Below the pieces are notes generated by a model. That model ran no database searches. It was not told where the DNA came from and saw only the letters and a list, made by a program, of their open reading frames with translations. A DNA stretch of 64,000 bases from Modestobacter marinus. Its GTDB lineage: Bacteria > Actinomycetota > Actinomycetes > Mycobacteriales > Geodermatophilaceae. Positions 1 through 8,330 of this stretch are shown here, piece after piece. The first letter of the stretch is position 1. Each line of letters opens with the position of its first letter. The position numbers and the translations under genes were made by a program. The stretch lies in contig NZ_JABGCH010000001.1 of the NCBI RefSeq assembly GCF_019799945.1, positions 124,001 to 188,000 of the forward strand. The letters are read 5' to 3'.

Positions 1-186
1 CGTGCCCTGCAGCGGCTGTCCGCGGCGGTGGGCCGGCCGATCGCCGCAGCGGAGTGCGTGTACCTGGACGACAAGCGGATCAACCTCGAGCCCGCCCGCG
101 CGCTGGGGATGCGGACGATCGAGGTCGTCGACCCGGACGACGCCCTGGCGGAGTTGTCCACGCTGACCGGGCTGAGGCTGCGGTGA
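1..186 (+). CDS. HAD-family hydrolase, C-terminal fragment
   Basis: Only the last 61 codons are inside the window; the frame is open from base 1 and ends at TGA 184-186. The residues VYLDDKRINLEPARALGM match the motif IV and cap-end region of haloacid dehalogenase-like phosphatases of subfamily IA (the two Asp residues bind magnesium, and the downstream Asn-Leu and Ala-X-X-Leu-Gly-Met are typical). The substrate cannot be told from this fragment. tadA follows in the same direction after a strong hairpin, so the two are probably separate transcription units or only partly coupled. Confidence 0.7.
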   Translation, partial: RALQRLSAAVGRPIAAAECVYLDDKRINLEPARALGMRTIEVVDPDDALAELSTLTGLRLR

Positions 187-193
187 CCAGTTC

Positions 194-246
194 TCCGGAT
201 CCCTGTGCTCTGCCTGCGTCTGGCATGCAGAGCACAGGGATCCGGA
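194..246. repeat. Family 1 inverted repeat, copy 1
   Basis: The outer 20 bases of each arm (194-213 and 227-246) are perfect complements. With one mismatch the stem extends to 24 bp around the 5-base loop at 218-222. It begins 8 bases after the stop of the HAD gene and ends 10 bases before the tadA start. There is no T-tract. The GTGCTCTG/CAGAGCAC core recurs at 23180, 33813 and 56889. Its position suggests an actinobacterial terminator without U-tract, or an mRNA 3'-end stabiliser. Confidence 0.75.
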
Positions 247-256
247 AGGTGGTCCG

Positions 257-715
257 GTGACCGACGACGAGGCGATGCTGCGGGCGCTGGAGCTGGCCGC
301 CGCGGCGCAGGAGTGGGGCGACACGCCGATCGGCGCCGTCGTCCTCGGCCCGGACGGCGCCGTGCTGGCCGAGGCCGCCAACGAGCGGGAGAAGCGGGGC
401 GACCCGACCGCGCACGCGGAGGTGCTCGCCCTGCGCGAGGCAGCCCGGCTGCACGGCGACGGCTGGCGGCTGACCGGCGCCACGCTCGTGGTCACCCTGG
501 AGCCCTGCACGATGTGCGCCGGCGCCAGCGTGCTCGCCCGGGTCGCCCGGGTGGTCTACGGCGCCGACGACCCGAAGGCCGGTGCCGCGGGGTCGCTGTG
601 GGACGTCGTCCGCGACCGCCGGCTCAACCACCGGCCCGAGGTGGTGGCGGGGGTACGGGCCGCGGAGTCCGGCGCGCTCCTACGCGCCTTCTTCCGCTCG
701 AAGCGCGGCCTGTAG
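257..715 (+). CDS. tadA: tRNA-specific adenosine deaminase TadA
   Basis: A 152-residue protein of the zinc cytidine/deoxycytidylate deaminase fold. It deaminates adenosine 34 of tRNA-Arg(ACG) to inosine in the cytoplasm. The zinc and proton-shuttle motif HAE (about residue 55) and the second zinc motif PCTMC (about residue 83) are both present, and the length is normal for TadA. The GTG start at 257 is preceded by GGAAGG at 244-249. A tRNA-Ser gene follows 10 bases after the stop, and tadA next to a tRNA-Ser is a usual actinobacterial arrangement. Confidence 0.93.
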   Translation: MTDDEAMLRALELAAAAQEWGDTPIGAVVLGPDGAVLAEAANEREKRGDPTAHAEVLALREAARLHGDGWRLTGATLVVTLEPCTMCAGASVLARVARVVYGADDPKAGAAGSLWDVVRDRRLNHRPEVVAGVRAAESGALLRAFFRSKRGL

Positions 716-725
716 TCTCGTCGGC

Positions 726-810
726 GGTGGCGTGTCCGAGCGGCCGAAGGAGCACGCCTCGAAAGCGTGTGAGGTGCAAGCCTCCGTGGGTTCAAATCCC
801 ACCGCCACCG
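726..810 (+). tRNA. tRNA-Ser(CGA)
   Basis: An 85-base class II tRNA. The acceptor stem is GGTGGCG (726-732) with CGCCACC (803-809), discriminator G810. The anticodon stem CACGC/GCGTG encloses the loop CTCGAAA, giving anticodon CGA (reads UCG). A long variable arm is present, and the T-arm is GTGGG-TTCAAAT-CCCAC. CCA is not encoded. Confidence 0.95.
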
Positions 811-816
811 CAGATC

Positions 817-850
817 GACGGCGGCGTCCCGACTCCGGGGCGCCGCCGTC
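817..850. terminator. Hairpin terminator between tRNA-Ser and the kinase gene
   Basis: A perfect 10-bp stem, GACGGCGGCG (817-826) with CGCCGCCGTC (841-850), and a 14-base loop. It lies 6 bases after the tRNA and 5 bases before the end of the convergent kinase gene, so it can serve both strands. There is no clear T-tract. Confidence 0.65.
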
Positions 851-855
851 GTCGT

Positions 856-2496
856 TCACACGGCCAGGTCGTAGTCGATCAGCAGCCGACCGTCGTCGTC
901 CCGGACCAGCGTGATCTCGTGCCGCTCGGCGCTGACGCTGCCGTCCTCCTCCCGGAACGTGACCGGCGCGGTCGCCACGAGGGAGCCGTCCTGCGCCTGG
1001 ACCGCACCCAGTTCCACCGATCGGAACCGGCTCCAGAAGGCGATGTAGTCACCGCGGCCGCCGACCTGCGCGCGCAACCGCGGGCCGGTCTGCTCCCAGG
1101 CCGCCTCGGGGTCGTCCGGCAGGAGCGCGTAGTAGTTCGTGACCGCCTGCTGCACCTCGGCGGCCGTGTCCGGGGCCGGAGCGGGCGGCGGTGAGGGCTC
1201 GGTGGTGGTCGGCGGCGCCGACGACGAGGTCGTCTGCTCGGTCGTCGAGGGCGCTGCCGTGCTGGACGGTGCCGGGGTCGACGGCGCCGGCGTGCTCCGC
1301 GGTGCAGAACTGGACTGGGCGGCGGGTGCGCCGCCGTCCGCGGGGTCCCGGTTCACCCACAGCACCCCGGCGGTGACCAGCCCGGCCAGCAGCACGAGGA
1401 TGAGCGCGGCGACCAGCACCCCCCGCCGGCGGGCCGGTGCCGCCGGGCTGCGGGGGGCCGCCGATCGGGGCGGCCCGGCCATCGCAGAAGGCTCACCGGG
1501 AGGCGCGGCGGGGGGCTCGGCGAAGACCGACCCGACGGCGGTCGGCGGACCACCGGCGAGCGCGGAGGTCGGAGGCGGCGCGTCGCCGGAGACGGCCCGG
1601 AGATCGGCGACGGTCGGGGGCAGAGCGGTGCGCGCGTTGAGCACCTCCGTGACGTCGCCGTCCCGGCCGGCGGCCAGCTGCGCCAGCTGGTCCCGGACCT
1701 CGGGCATCGTGGGGCGCTTCGCCGGGTCGGCGTTGAGCATCTTCATCAGCGGCCGGGTGAGGGCGCCGGCGTTCCGCGGCCGCTGGAAGTCGCCTCCGGA
1801 GACCCGGTAGAGCATCTCCAGCGGGTTCTCGCTCATGCCGAACGGCGGGGTGCCCTCGAGGCAGGCGTAGAGCGTGGCGCCCAGAGAGAAGACGTCGCTG
1901 GCCGCGTCGGGGTCGTGGCCGCGCGCCACCTCGGGCGCGAGGAAGGCCGGCGTCCCCTTGACCACGCCGGTCTGGGTCAGCGAGACGTCACCGGTCGCCC
2001 GGGAGATCCCGAAGTCGGTGATCTTCACCAGCCCCTGGCTGCGCGACCCCTCGCCGATGAGGATGTTGCCCGGCTTCACGTCCCGGTGGACGACGCCGGC
2101 CGCGTGGACGGCGACCAGCGCGTCGGCCACCTGGGCACCGATCTGCGCCACCTGCGCAACGGGGAGAGTGCCCCCTTCCTGCAGCACCGCGGCCAGGCTG
2201 CGGGAGGGCAGGTACTCCATGACCAGCCACGGGGTCCCGGCGTCGTCGACCATGTCGAACACCGAGACGGCGTGCGGATGGCTGAGCCGGGCGGCGATCC
2301 GCCCCTCGCGCATCGCCGCCTCGCGGTGCCCCGCGGTCACCTCCGCGTCGCTGCCCGCGGGAATGAGGACCTGCTTCATCGCGACGTCCCGGCCCAGCAG
2401 CTCGTCGCGGGCCAGCCACACCGCGCCCATCGCCCCTCCGCCGAGGCGGGAGCGCAGCAGGTAGCGGTCGGCCACCCGGTCGCCCGGCACCGTCAC
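856..2496 (-). CDS. PknB-type transmembrane serine/threonine protein kinase
   Basis: A 546-residue Hanks-type kinase. The N-terminal cytoplasmic kinase domain (about 11-275) has the glycine loop LGGGAMGAV, the ATP-binding Lys41, the catalytic HRDVKPGN (137-144), DFG (161-163) and the APE-like APEV. A disordered Ala/Pro-rich linker leads to one membrane segment (about 359-381). After a Ser/Thr/Pro-rich extracellular stretch comes a small C-terminal domain (about 445-546) that resembles an NTF2-like or DUF4878-type sensor rather than PASTA repeats. The GTG start at 2496 is chosen because VADRYLL follows at the usual distance. It shares direction with the small gene upstream (2532-2879). The signal it senses is unknown. 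Confidence 0.88.
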   Translation of the reverse strand: MTVPGDRVADRYLLRSRLGGGAMGAVWLARDELLGRDVAMKQVLIPAGSDAEVTAGHREAAMREGRIAARLSHPHAVSVFDMVDDAGTPWLVMEYLPSRSLAAVLQEGGTLPVAQVAQIGAQVADALVAVHAAGVVHRDVKPGNILIGEGSRSQGLVKITDFGISRATGDVSLTQTGVVKGTPAFLAPEVARGHDPDAASDVFSLGATLYACLEGTPPFGMSENPLEMLYRVSGGDFQRPRNAGALTRPLMKMLNADPAKRPTMPEVRDQLAQLAAGRDGDVTEVLNARTALPPTVADLRAVSGDAPPPTSALAGGPPTAVGSVFAEPPAAPPGEPSAMAGPPRSAAPRSPAAPARRRGVLVAALILVLLAGLVTAGVLWVNRDPADGGAPAAQSSSAPRSTPAPSTPAPSSTAAPSTTEQTTSSSAPPTTTEPSPPPAPAPDTAAEVQQAVTNYYALLPDDPEAAWEQTGPRLRAQVGGRGDYIAFWSRFRSVELGAVQAQDGSLVATAPVTFREEDGSVSAERHEITLVRDDDGRLLIDYDLAV

Positions 2497-2531
2497 CGGC
2501 GTCGTCCGTTCAGCACCGGTGTGCCGCGGGC

Positions 2532-2879
2532 TCAGGCGGAGACGGGCGCCCCGAACCGGCGCGCGTACTCGGCCTGGGCCCCCTCGGGCAACGCGTCGAA
2601 CAGCTCACCGAGCTCGGGGATGGAGCTGTCCGGCAGCTCGTCGAACAGCTGGGACCAGCTCGGCGGGTCCTCGTGCCCGCGGGTGAGCAGCAGCTCCCAC
2701 GCGCGGCTCTGCCGGTCCCGCTGCGCGCGGTCGGCGACCATGGCGGACAGGTAGGCGTCCTTCGCGGCGTCCTTCTCGGCGCGGGTGGCGTCGGCGGGGA
2801 GGTTGCTCGGGTCGGTCTCTCGCAGCGCCGCGACGATCGCCGCGACGACCTCGGGGCGCACCTGTTCGGGCTCGCTCAT
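2532..2879 (-). CDS. Conserved hypothetical protein, 115 residues
   Basis: I do not recognise a family. The product is a soluble acidic protein without signal peptide or membrane segment, mostly predicted helix, starting MSEPEQVRPEVV. The ATG at 2879 is chosen because GGGAGG lies about 8 bases upstream on the minus strand; upstream in-frame codons lack this. It is 35 bases upstream of the Ser/Thr kinase gene on the same strand, so the two are probably co-transcribed and it may be a substrate or partner of the kinase; that is inference from position only. Confidence 0.65.
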   Translation of the reverse strand: MSEPEQVRPEVVAAIVAALRETDPSNLPADATRAEKDAAKDAYLSAMVADRAQRDRQSRAWELLLTRGHEDPPSWSQLFDELPDSSIPELGELFDALPEGAQAEYARRFGAPVSA

Positions 2880-3016
2880 GTCCGTCCTCCCGGTCGCTGG
2901 GTCTCTTCGGCGGTCGCCGTCCCCGGTCACTCAACCACCCCCGCGACCCGCGGGCCGGGCGAGGCCCCGGGGCGCGGCTGACTGGTCCGGGTCTGCCCGG
3001 TAGACTGCCCCGCACT

Positions 3017-3101
3017 GGAGGATTCGCCTAGTGGCCTATGGCGCTCGCTTGGAAAGCGGGTTGGGTGCAAGCCCTCGGGAGTTCGAATCTCCCATCCTCC
3101 G
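3017..3101 (+). tRNA. tRNA-Ser(GGA)
   Basis: An 85-base class II tRNA. Acceptor GGAGGAT (3017-3023) pairs with ATCCTCC (3094-3100), discriminator G3101. The anticodon stem CTCGC/GCGGG (one G-T pair) holds loop TTGGAAA, giving GGA (reads UCC/UCU). The T-arm is GGGAG-TTCGAAT-CTCCC. CCA is not encoded. Its 3' two thirds overlap the antisense C-terminal codons of the EamA transporter. Confidence 0.95.
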
Positions 3102-3995
3102 CAGGTAGAGCGCCATCACGGCGCCGAGCATCAGGGCTCCTCCGGCCAGCGCCGCCGGGGAGAGCCGCTCGCCCAGCAGCACGGTGGCCAGCGCGGTCGC
3201 CGTGAGCGGCTCGAGCAGCGTCACGATCGAGGCCACCGCGGCCGGCACCACCCGCACCCCGGCGAAGAACAGCCCGTAGGCCAGCGCGCTGGGCACCGTC
3301 CCCAGGTAGAGCAGCAGCGCCAGGCTCACCGGGTCGCCGGTCAGGTCCAGCCCGGCCACCAGCGCCACCCCGGTGAGCAGCACCGCGCCGATCACGAACC
3401 CGGCGGTCGTCGTGGGCACGCCGTCCGGCACGCCGGCGGAGGCGATCACGACGCCCGCGTAGGCGATCGCGCAGCCGGCCGCGGACAGCGCCCCCAGCAG
3501 GACGGCGTCCCCGGCGTCGCCGCCCGCGGAGACGCCGACCAGCAGCACCAGCCCGGCCAGCGCCACGCCCAGCGCCGTGGTGGTGGCGCGGTCCGGGCGC
3601 CCGTGGCCGAGGACCGTGGTGCCCACGGCCACCAGCAGAGGCGCCAGGCCGAGGGCGACGAGTGTCGCGATGCTCACACCGGCGGCGGGGACGGCGGCGA
3701 AGTACGCGCACTGGTAGGTGGCCAGCCCCGCACCCACCAGCAGCAGCCGGCCGCGCGCCGCGCGGGGGAGCAGCGCCGGGGCCCCGGCGCGGCGGCGGAC
3801 CGCCAGGTGCGCGGCGAGCAGCACGGCTGCGCCGACGGCCATGCGGTGCCAGGCGATGTCGAGGGGGTCCAGGCCGGTGCGCCGGGCGACGACGTCGGCG
3901 CAGACGCCGGACGTGCCCCAGCACAGCGCGGCGAGGACGACGAGGAGGAAGCCGCGGGCGGACGCGGTGGGAGTGGGGTTCGTGCGGGTGGACAT
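3036..3995 (-). CDS. EamA/DMT-family transporter
   Basis: A 319-residue integral membrane protein of the drug/metabolite transporter superfamily, with about ten hydrophobic segments in two EamA repeats. The N-terminal repeat has the usual LCWGTSGV, and the second half ends with LLGERLSPAALAGGALMLGAV, a typical EamA ending. The substrate is unknown; relatives export amino acids or metabolites. The ATG at 3995 is chosen over upstream codons because AGGAG precedes it. The last 19 codons (MGDSNSRGLAPNPLSKRAP) are the antisense of tRNA-Ser(GGA), so the frame runs on past the normal end of the family. A short leader frame (4095-4136) lies upstream. Confidence 0.88.
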   Translation of the reverse strand: MSTRTNPTPTASARGFLLVVLAALCWGTSGVCADVVARRTGLDPLDIAWHRMAVGAAVLLAAHLAVRRRAGAPALLPRAARGRLLLVGAGLATYQCAYFAAVPAAGVSIATLVALGLAPLLVAVGTTVLGHGRPDRATTTALGVALAGLVLLVGVSAGGDAGDAVLLGALSAAGCAIAYAGVVIASAGVPDGVPTTTAGFVIGAVLLTGVALVAGLDLTGDPVSLALLLYLGTVPSALAYGLFFAGVRVVPAAVASIVTLLEPLTATALATVLLGERLSPAALAGGALMLGAVMALYLRRMGDSNSRGLAPNPLSKRAP

Positions 3996-4094
3996 GACGC
4001 TCCTGGGTGGTTCCGGAAGAGGGGACGCGGTCCGGAACACGGCGCAGGAGCCCCCGCCGGTCGGCGGGAGGCGGTCAGCCCGGCGGTGCTCCGG

Positions 4095-4136
4095 TCAGGA
4101 GCGCGGCGGGGGCAGGACGAGGAGGCGCCCGGTCAT
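4095..4136 (-). CDS. Possible leader peptide of the EamA transporter
   Basis: A 13-codon frame, MTGRLLVLPPPRS, ends 99 bases before the EamA start. A -10-like TACGCT (minus strand, 4150-4145) lies 8 bases before the ATG, so it would be translated from a leaderless transcript. The frame contains three Leu codons (two adjacent), a Val, and a Pro-Pro-Pro run just before the stop. It is followed by a GC-rich region that can fold, including CCCGCC/GGCGGG around 4055-4071. This is the layout of an attenuation or stalling leader. The evidence is arrangement only. Confidence 0.4.
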   Translation of the reverse strand: MTGRLLVLPPPRS

Positions 4137-4210
4137 GGCGGAGGAGCGTAGCGGGGCGGTCCGCGGACGGCACCCGACTTTCCGGCCGCCGGCGTCCACT
4201 ACAGTGGAGG

Positions 4211-4303
4211 CCGACCCCTCGTACGGCGTCATCCTGTGAACCTCCCCAGGGCCGGAAGGCAGCAAGGATAAGCGGGCTCTGGCGGGTGTGCGGGGGGTCC
4301 CTT
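4211..4303 (+). ncRNA. ffs: Small bacterial signal recognition particle RNA (4.5S type)
   Basis: The conserved domain IV is clear: the AGGGCCGGAAGGCAGCAAGG apical segment with its GGAA tetraloop (about 4248-4267), followed by AGCGGGCTCTGGCGGGTG. The ends pair: GACCCCTCG (4213-4221) with CGGGGGGTC (4291-4299). This RNA binds Ffh and works in co-translational membrane targeting. A possible promoter is TACAGT (4200-4205) with GACTTT 18 bases upstream. Location just before dnaX is the common actinobacterial arrangement. Confidence 0.93.
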
Positions 4304-4325
4304 TACGTCCTGGGCCTCCCCGCTC

Positions 4326-4380
4326 GGCTTCGTCCAGGGGCTCGCTGCGAGCCGGCGAGCGGTGAGGGGGGACGAGGTCC
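4326..4380. repeat. Family 2 hairpin repeat, copy 1 (inverted), downstream of ffs
   Basis: Read on the minus strand it begins GGACCTCGTCC and ends CCTGGACGAAGCC, closely matching the copies at 7724-7777 and 55242-55292. The outer stem pairs CTTCGTCC (4328-4335) with GGACGAGG (4370-4377), with a GC-rich inner stem. It lies between the SRP RNA and dnaX and is the obvious candidate for the ffs terminator. Confidence 0.7.
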
Positions 4381-4398
4381 GTTGAGTAACCTCGGTGC

Positions 4399-6678
4399 GT
4401 GGCTCTGGCGCTCTACCGGAAGTACCGCCCGGCGACCTTCGCCGAGGTGGTCGGGCAGGAGCACGTCACCGCCCCGCTGATGAACGCGGTCGACAGCGGG
4501 CGGATCAACCACGCCTACCTGTTCAGCGGCCCGCGGGGCTGCGGCAAGACGTCCTCGGCGCGGATCCTGGCCCGCTCGCTGAACTGCGAGCAGGGGCCGA
4601 CGTCGACCCCCTGCGGGGTCTGCGGGTCGTGCATCTCGCTCGCCCCCGACGGGCCCGGCTCGATCGACGTCATGGAGATCGACGCGGCCAGCCACGGTGG
4701 TGTCGACGACGCCCGCGACCTGCGTGAGAAGGCGTTCTTCGCGCCGGTGCACAGCCGCTACAAGGTCTACATCGTCGACGAGGCGCACATGGTGACCACG
4801 CAGGGCTTCAACGCCCTGCTCAAGGTGGTCGAGGAGCCGCCGGAGTTCCTGGTCTTCGTCTTCGCGACGACGGAGCCGGAGAAGGTGCTGCCGACCATCC
4901 GGTCGCGCACCCACCACTACCCGTTCCGGCTGGTGCCGCCGAGCACGCTGCGCGGGCTGCTGGAGAAGACCTGCGCCGCCGAGGGCGTGCAGGTCGAGCC
5001 GACCGTGTTCCCGCTGGTCGTGCGGGCCGGTGGCGGCTCGGTGCGCGACTCGCTGTCGATCCTCGACCAGCTGCTGGCCGGCGCCGGGTCCGCGGGCGTC
5101 ACCTACGCCGATGCCGTGGGCCTGCTGGGCGTCACCGACGACGCGCTGCTCGACGAGACGGTCGACGCCCTCGCCGCCTCCGACGCCCCCGGGGTGTTCC
5201 AGGCGGTCGACCGCGTGGTCGAGGCCGGGCACGACCCGCGGCGGTTCGCCACCGACCTGCTCGACCGGCTGCGCGACCTGATCGTGCTCAACGCCGTGCC
5301 GGAGGCGGGCGGCAACGGGCTGCTCGACTGCCCGCCGGACCGGCTGGACCTGATGACCCGCCAGGCCCACGCGCTGGGGGCGGCCACGCTGTCCCGGCTG
5401 GCCGACACCGTGCACGAGGGCCTCACGGAGATGCGCGGGACGACGGCGCCCCGGCTGCTGCTGGAGCTCGTGTGCGCCCGGATGCTGCTGCCCGGGGTGG
5501 ACGGCTCGGCGGCCGCGACGCTGCAGCGCCTCGAGCGGCTCGAGCGCCGGATGTCGATCGCCGGCGAGCACGCCGGCCGACCGGAGCCGATGGTCGCACC
5601 GGTCCGGGAGCCGGTGCGCGAGGCGGCCCGCGAGGTGGCCCCGGTGGCGGCTCCCGCGGTGGCTCCCGAGCCTGCTGCGCCGGCGTCGTCCGGCTCGCGC
5701 GGGGCGTACGTGCGCCCTTCCCAGCGCGGCCCGGCCCCTGCCCCGGCTGCCGGGTCCGCTCCGGCAGCCGCCCCCTCGGCCCCTCCGGCACCCCCGCAGG
5801 AGAGCCGGCCCGCCGGCCCCGGGACGGCGGCGTCCCCGCCGGCGGCGGCACCCGAGGGCGACGACGGGTGGCCGGTCACCGCGCGCCCGGGTTCGGGCAC
5901 GCCCGCCCGCCCGGCAGCTCCGGCCGAGCCCGCCCGTCCGGCCGAGGCTGCGCCGGCGCCCGAGCAGCGCCGTCCCCGGGTGACCGCCGGCGAGCCGGAC
6001 ATCCCCCTGCCGCCCGAGCCGAGCGACGAGGAGGAGGACTGGCCGCAGCCCGCCCGCCCGTCCGCGCCGCCCAGCGCCCCGGCGCCCCGACCCGTGCCGG
6101 CTGCGCCGGGTCCCGCGCCCACGCCACCGCCCCCGACGGCGGAGTCGGCGCCGCAGCCGCGGGGCGGGGAGCCCACCCCGGTCGTGTCGGCCACCCCCGA
6201 GCCGGCCGCCGGCGACGGGCAGCTGACCACGGCCGACGTCCGGCGGATCTGGCCGGAGCTGATGAAGGTGGTGCGCGGGCACAAGCGCACCACCGAGGCG
6301 CTGCTCAAGAGCGCGCAGGTGCACGACGTGACCAACGGCGTGCTCACCCTGGCGGCCACGTCCCCGGCGCTGGCCAAGATGCTGGGTGACGACCTGAACA
6401 AGGACGTCGTCCGCCAGTCGCTGGAGGAGCTGCTCGGCGTCCGGTGGAAGGTCCAGGTCGTCGTCGACCAGCCCGGCCAGCCGGCCGCCGGCCCGACCGT
6501 CACGCCGGAGGCGGCGCGGGCGGCGGTCGAGAAGGCCGAGCGGGCCGAGGCGGCCGAGCTGCTGGCCGAGCGCGACGCCGCGCCCGGCACCGAGGACGCC
6601 GCACCCGTGGTGGACGCCGAGCAGGCGGCGCTGGCGCTGCTGCGCGCGCAGCTGGGCGCCCGCCCGATCGACAGCTGA
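4399..6678 (+). CDS. dnaX: DNA polymerase III subunits gamma and tau
   Basis: A 759-residue clamp-loader ATPase. The AAA+ module at the N-terminus has Walker [10 protein letters not shown] (44-52), a zinc module (Cys63, Cys72, Cys75, Cys78) and the DEAH Walker B (127-130). Lid and oligomerisation domains follow to about residue 370. A long disordered Ala/Pro-rich region (about 395-610) separates these from a tau-like C-terminal domain ([16 protein letters not shown] onward) that should contact the polymerase. GTG 4399 is the start: a -10-like TAACCT (4387-4392) ends 6 bases before it, so the mRNA is probably leaderless. It heads the classical dnaX-ybaB-recR cluster. No slippery A-run for programmed frameshifting was seen. 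Confidence 0.95.
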   Translation: MALALYRKYRPATFAEVVGQEHVTAPLMNAVDSGRINHAYLFSGPRGCGKTSSARILARSLNCEQGPTSTPCGVCGSCISLAPDGPGSIDVMEIDAASHGGVDDARDLREKAFFAPVHSRYKVYIVDEAHMVTTQGFNALLKVVEEPPEFLVFVFATTEPEKVLPTIRSRTHHYPFRLVPPSTLRGLLEKTCAAEGVQVEPTVFPLVVRAGGGSVRDSLSILDQLLAGAGSAGVTYADAVGLLGVTDDALLDETVDALAASDAPGVFQAVDRVVEAGHDPRRFATDLLDRLRDLIVLNAVPEAGGNGLLDCPPDRLDLMTRQAHALGAATLSRLADTVHEGLTEMRGTTAPRLLLELVCARMLLPGVDGSAAATLQRLERLERRMSIAGEHAGRPEPMVAPVREPVREAAREVAPVAAPAVAPEPAAPASSGSRGAYVRPSQRGPAPAPAAGSAPAAAPSAPPAPPQESRPAGPGTAASPPAAAPEGDDGWPVTARPGSGTPARPAAPAEPARPAEAAPAPEQRRPRVTAGEPDIPLPPEPSDEEEDWPQPARPSAPPSAPAPRPVPAAPGPAPTPPPPTAESAPQPRGGEPTPVVSATPEPAAGDGQLTTADVRRIWPELMKVVRGHKRTTEALLKSAQVHDVTNGVLTLAATSPALAKMLGDDLNKDVVRQSLEELLGVRWKVQVVVDQPGQPAAGPTVTPEAARAAVEKAERAEAAELLAERDAAPGTEDAAPVVDAEQAALALLRAQLGARPIDS

Positions 6679-6737
6679 CCCAGGCCGACACGTCGCGTCC
6701 CGGGCAGGCCGTCGTCCCGAGCGCCTACTCTCGGTAC

Positions 6738-7076
6738 ATGCCCGGACCCGGACGCCAGCCCGACATGCAGCAGCTGATGAAGCAGGCCCAGAAGATGCAG
6801 CAGCAGCTCGCCGCCGCGCAGGAGGAGCTGGCCGCGGCGGAGGTCACCGGCACCGCCGGTGGCGGGCTGGTCAGCGCGACGATGACCGGCAGCGGTGAGA
6901 TCACCGCGCTGACCATCGCGCCCGCCGCGGTCGACCCCGACGACGTCGAGACCCTGCAGGACCTCGTCATCGCCGCGATCCGGGACGCCCAGCGCGGCGT
7001 CAACGACCTCGCCTCCCGCACCATGGGCCCGCTCGCCGGCGGCCTCGGTGGCGGGCTGGGTCTGCCCGGCCTCTGA
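6738..7076 (+). CDS. YbaB/EbfC-family nucleoid-associated protein
   Basis: A 112-residue protein. The N-terminal Gln-rich helix ([27 protein letters not shown]) and the following [20 protein letters not shown] are the hallmark of the YbaB DNA-binding family, which forms dimers and coats DNA. A Gly-rich tail ends it. It lies between dnaX and recR as in most bacteria. The ATG at 6738 is preceded by the -10-like TACTCT (6726-6731) with 6 bases between, so this gene likely has its own leaderless promoter in addition to readthrough from dnaX. Confidence 0.92.
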   Translation: MPGPGRQPDMQQLMKQAQKMQQQLAAAQEELAAAEVTGTAGGGLVSATMTGSGEITALTIAPAAVDPDDVETLQDLVIAAIRDAQRGVNDLASRTMGPLAGGLGGGLGLPGL

Positions 7077-7119
7077 CCCACCCGCGGGGCCCCGTGCCCC
7101 GCCCAGCTGTAGGAGCACC

Positions 7120-7719
7120 GTGTACGAGGGCGCTGTCCAGGACCTCATCGACGAGCTCGGGCGACTGCCCGGCGTCGGTCCCAAGAGCGCGCAGCGCATC
7201 GCCTTCCACCTGCTGGCCGCCGAGTCGGCCGACGTGGGCCGGCTGGTCGCCGCGCTCCAGCGGGTGCAGGCGGAGGTCCGCTTCTGCGTGACCTGCTTCA
7301 ACGTCGCCGAAGGCGAGCAGTGCCGCATCTGCCGCGACCCGCGGCGCGCGCTCGACGTCATCTGCGTCGTGGAGGAGCCCAAGGACGTCGTCGCGATCGA
7401 GCGCACCCGGGAGTTCCGGGGTCGCTACCACGTGCTCGGTGGGGCGATCAGCCCCATCGAGGGCATCGGCCCCGACGACCTGCGGGTCAAGGAGCTCATG
7501 ACCCGGCTGATGGACGGCACGGTCACCGAGTTGATCATCGCCACCGACCCCAACCTGGAGGGCGAGGCGACCGCCGCCTACCTGGCGCGGCTCGTCGGTC
7601 CGCTGGGGATGGCGGTCTCCCGGCTGGCCAGCGGGCTGCCGGTGGGCGGTGACCTGGAGTACGCCGACGAGGTCACCCTCGGCCGGGCGTTCGAGGGCCG
7701 CCGCCGCATCGACGCCTGA
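7120..7719 (+). CDS. recR: Recombination mediator RecR
   Basis: A 199-residue protein, the normal size. The N-terminal helix-hairpin-helix ([20 protein letters not shown]) is followed by a four-Cys zinc finger (C-x2-C...C-x2-C, FCVTCFN...CRIC) and a Toprim domain ([12 protein letters not shown]... [15 protein letters not shown]). With RecO it loads RecA at gaps. The GTG at 7120 follows AGGAG at 7111-7115. It is the last gene of the dnaX-ybaB-recR set and is followed 5 bases later by a repeat-type terminator. Confidence 0.95.
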   Translation: MYEGAVQDLIDELGRLPGVGPKSAQRIAFHLLAAESADVGRLVAALQRVQAEVRFCVTCFNVAEGEQCRICRDPRRALDVICVVEEPKDVVAIERTREFRGRYHVLGGAISPIEGIGPDDLRVKELMTRLMDGTVTELIIATDPNLEGEATAAYLARLVGPLGMAVSRLASGLPVGGDLEYADEVTLGRAFEGRRRIDA

Positions 7720-7723
7720 AGGA

Positions 7724-7777
7724 GGACCCCGTCCTCCTCACCCCTCGCAGGCTCGGGGTGAGCCTCTGGACGGGGCC
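7724..7777. repeat. Family 2 hairpin repeat, copy 2, convergent terminator
   Basis: The outer stem CCCCGTCC (7727-7734) pairs with GGACGGGG (7768-7775). The inner stem CTCACCCC (7737-7744) pairs with GGGGTGAG (7755-7762) around a TCGCAGGCTC loop. It lies between recR and the convergent Rieske gene. The same loop and flanks occur inverted at 55242-55292. Confidence 0.8.
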
Positions 7778-7809
7778 GTTCCAGGCTGCTGTCAGGCGTC
7801 GCGCTGCGG

Positions 7810-8169
7810 TCAGTCGTCGACGACGACGTCGTCGCCGCGGCGGAGGGCGCGGCGCACGCGCAGCCGGACCACCTGGCCGAAGAGCTTGACCAGGCCGGAG
7901 TAGCCCGGGGCCGGGCCGTGGTAGCCGAGGAAGCCGCGCGGCCCGGACACCATCTCGCCGGTGTGCAGGTCGTAACGGCTCTGGTGCCACGGGCAGACCA
8001 GGCAGTTCTCCGCGTCGACGCTGCCCTGCGCGAGGTCGGCGAGCTGGTGCCGGCAGCGCCGGGAGACCGCGACCAGCCGGCCGTCTGCGTTGGCCACCGC
8101 CCAGTGCCCGGCGGGCCGGACGGTGCCCGGTGGGAGGTCACTGGCGCGGACACGATCGGGCTCGGGCAC
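7810..8169 (-). CDS. Rieske [2Fe-2S] domain protein
   Basis: A 119-residue single-domain Rieske protein. The cluster ligands are visible as C-R-H and, 15 residues on, C-P-W-H (motifs CRHQ and CPWHQSRYDLHTGE). It has no membrane anchor or signal peptide, so it is a soluble ferredoxin-like electron carrier or a detached oxygenase component. The GTG at 8169 is chosen because GGAGGAG precedes it; upstream in-frame codons encode Arg/Pro-rich residues unlike the family. It is divergent from the VOC protein gene. No oxygenase or reductase partner is adjacent. Confidence 0.85.
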   Translation of the reverse strand: MPEPDRVRASDLPPGTVRPAGHWAVANADGRLVAVSRRCRHQLADLAQGSVDAENCLVCPWHQSRYDLHTGEMVSGPRGFLGYHGPAPGYSGLVKLFGQVVRLRVRRALRRGDDVVVDD

Positions 8170-8330
8170 GGGCTCCTCCTGGCTGGGGAGTGCGGTCGGT
8201 GCCCGGTGGCCTACCCAGCGGAACGACGTGCAGACGTCGTGTCGCCCGGCACGAGGAACCGTCGGTGGGTGGTGGCACGGTCGCTCCCTCGGCCGTCCGG
8301 CCGAGTGCACATCCTCACCGAGGAGGACCC

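Noticed and set aside
4399..6678. Programmed frameshift for a short gamma form of DnaX
   Set aside because: No A-rich slippery sequence or stop nearby; only the long form is supported.
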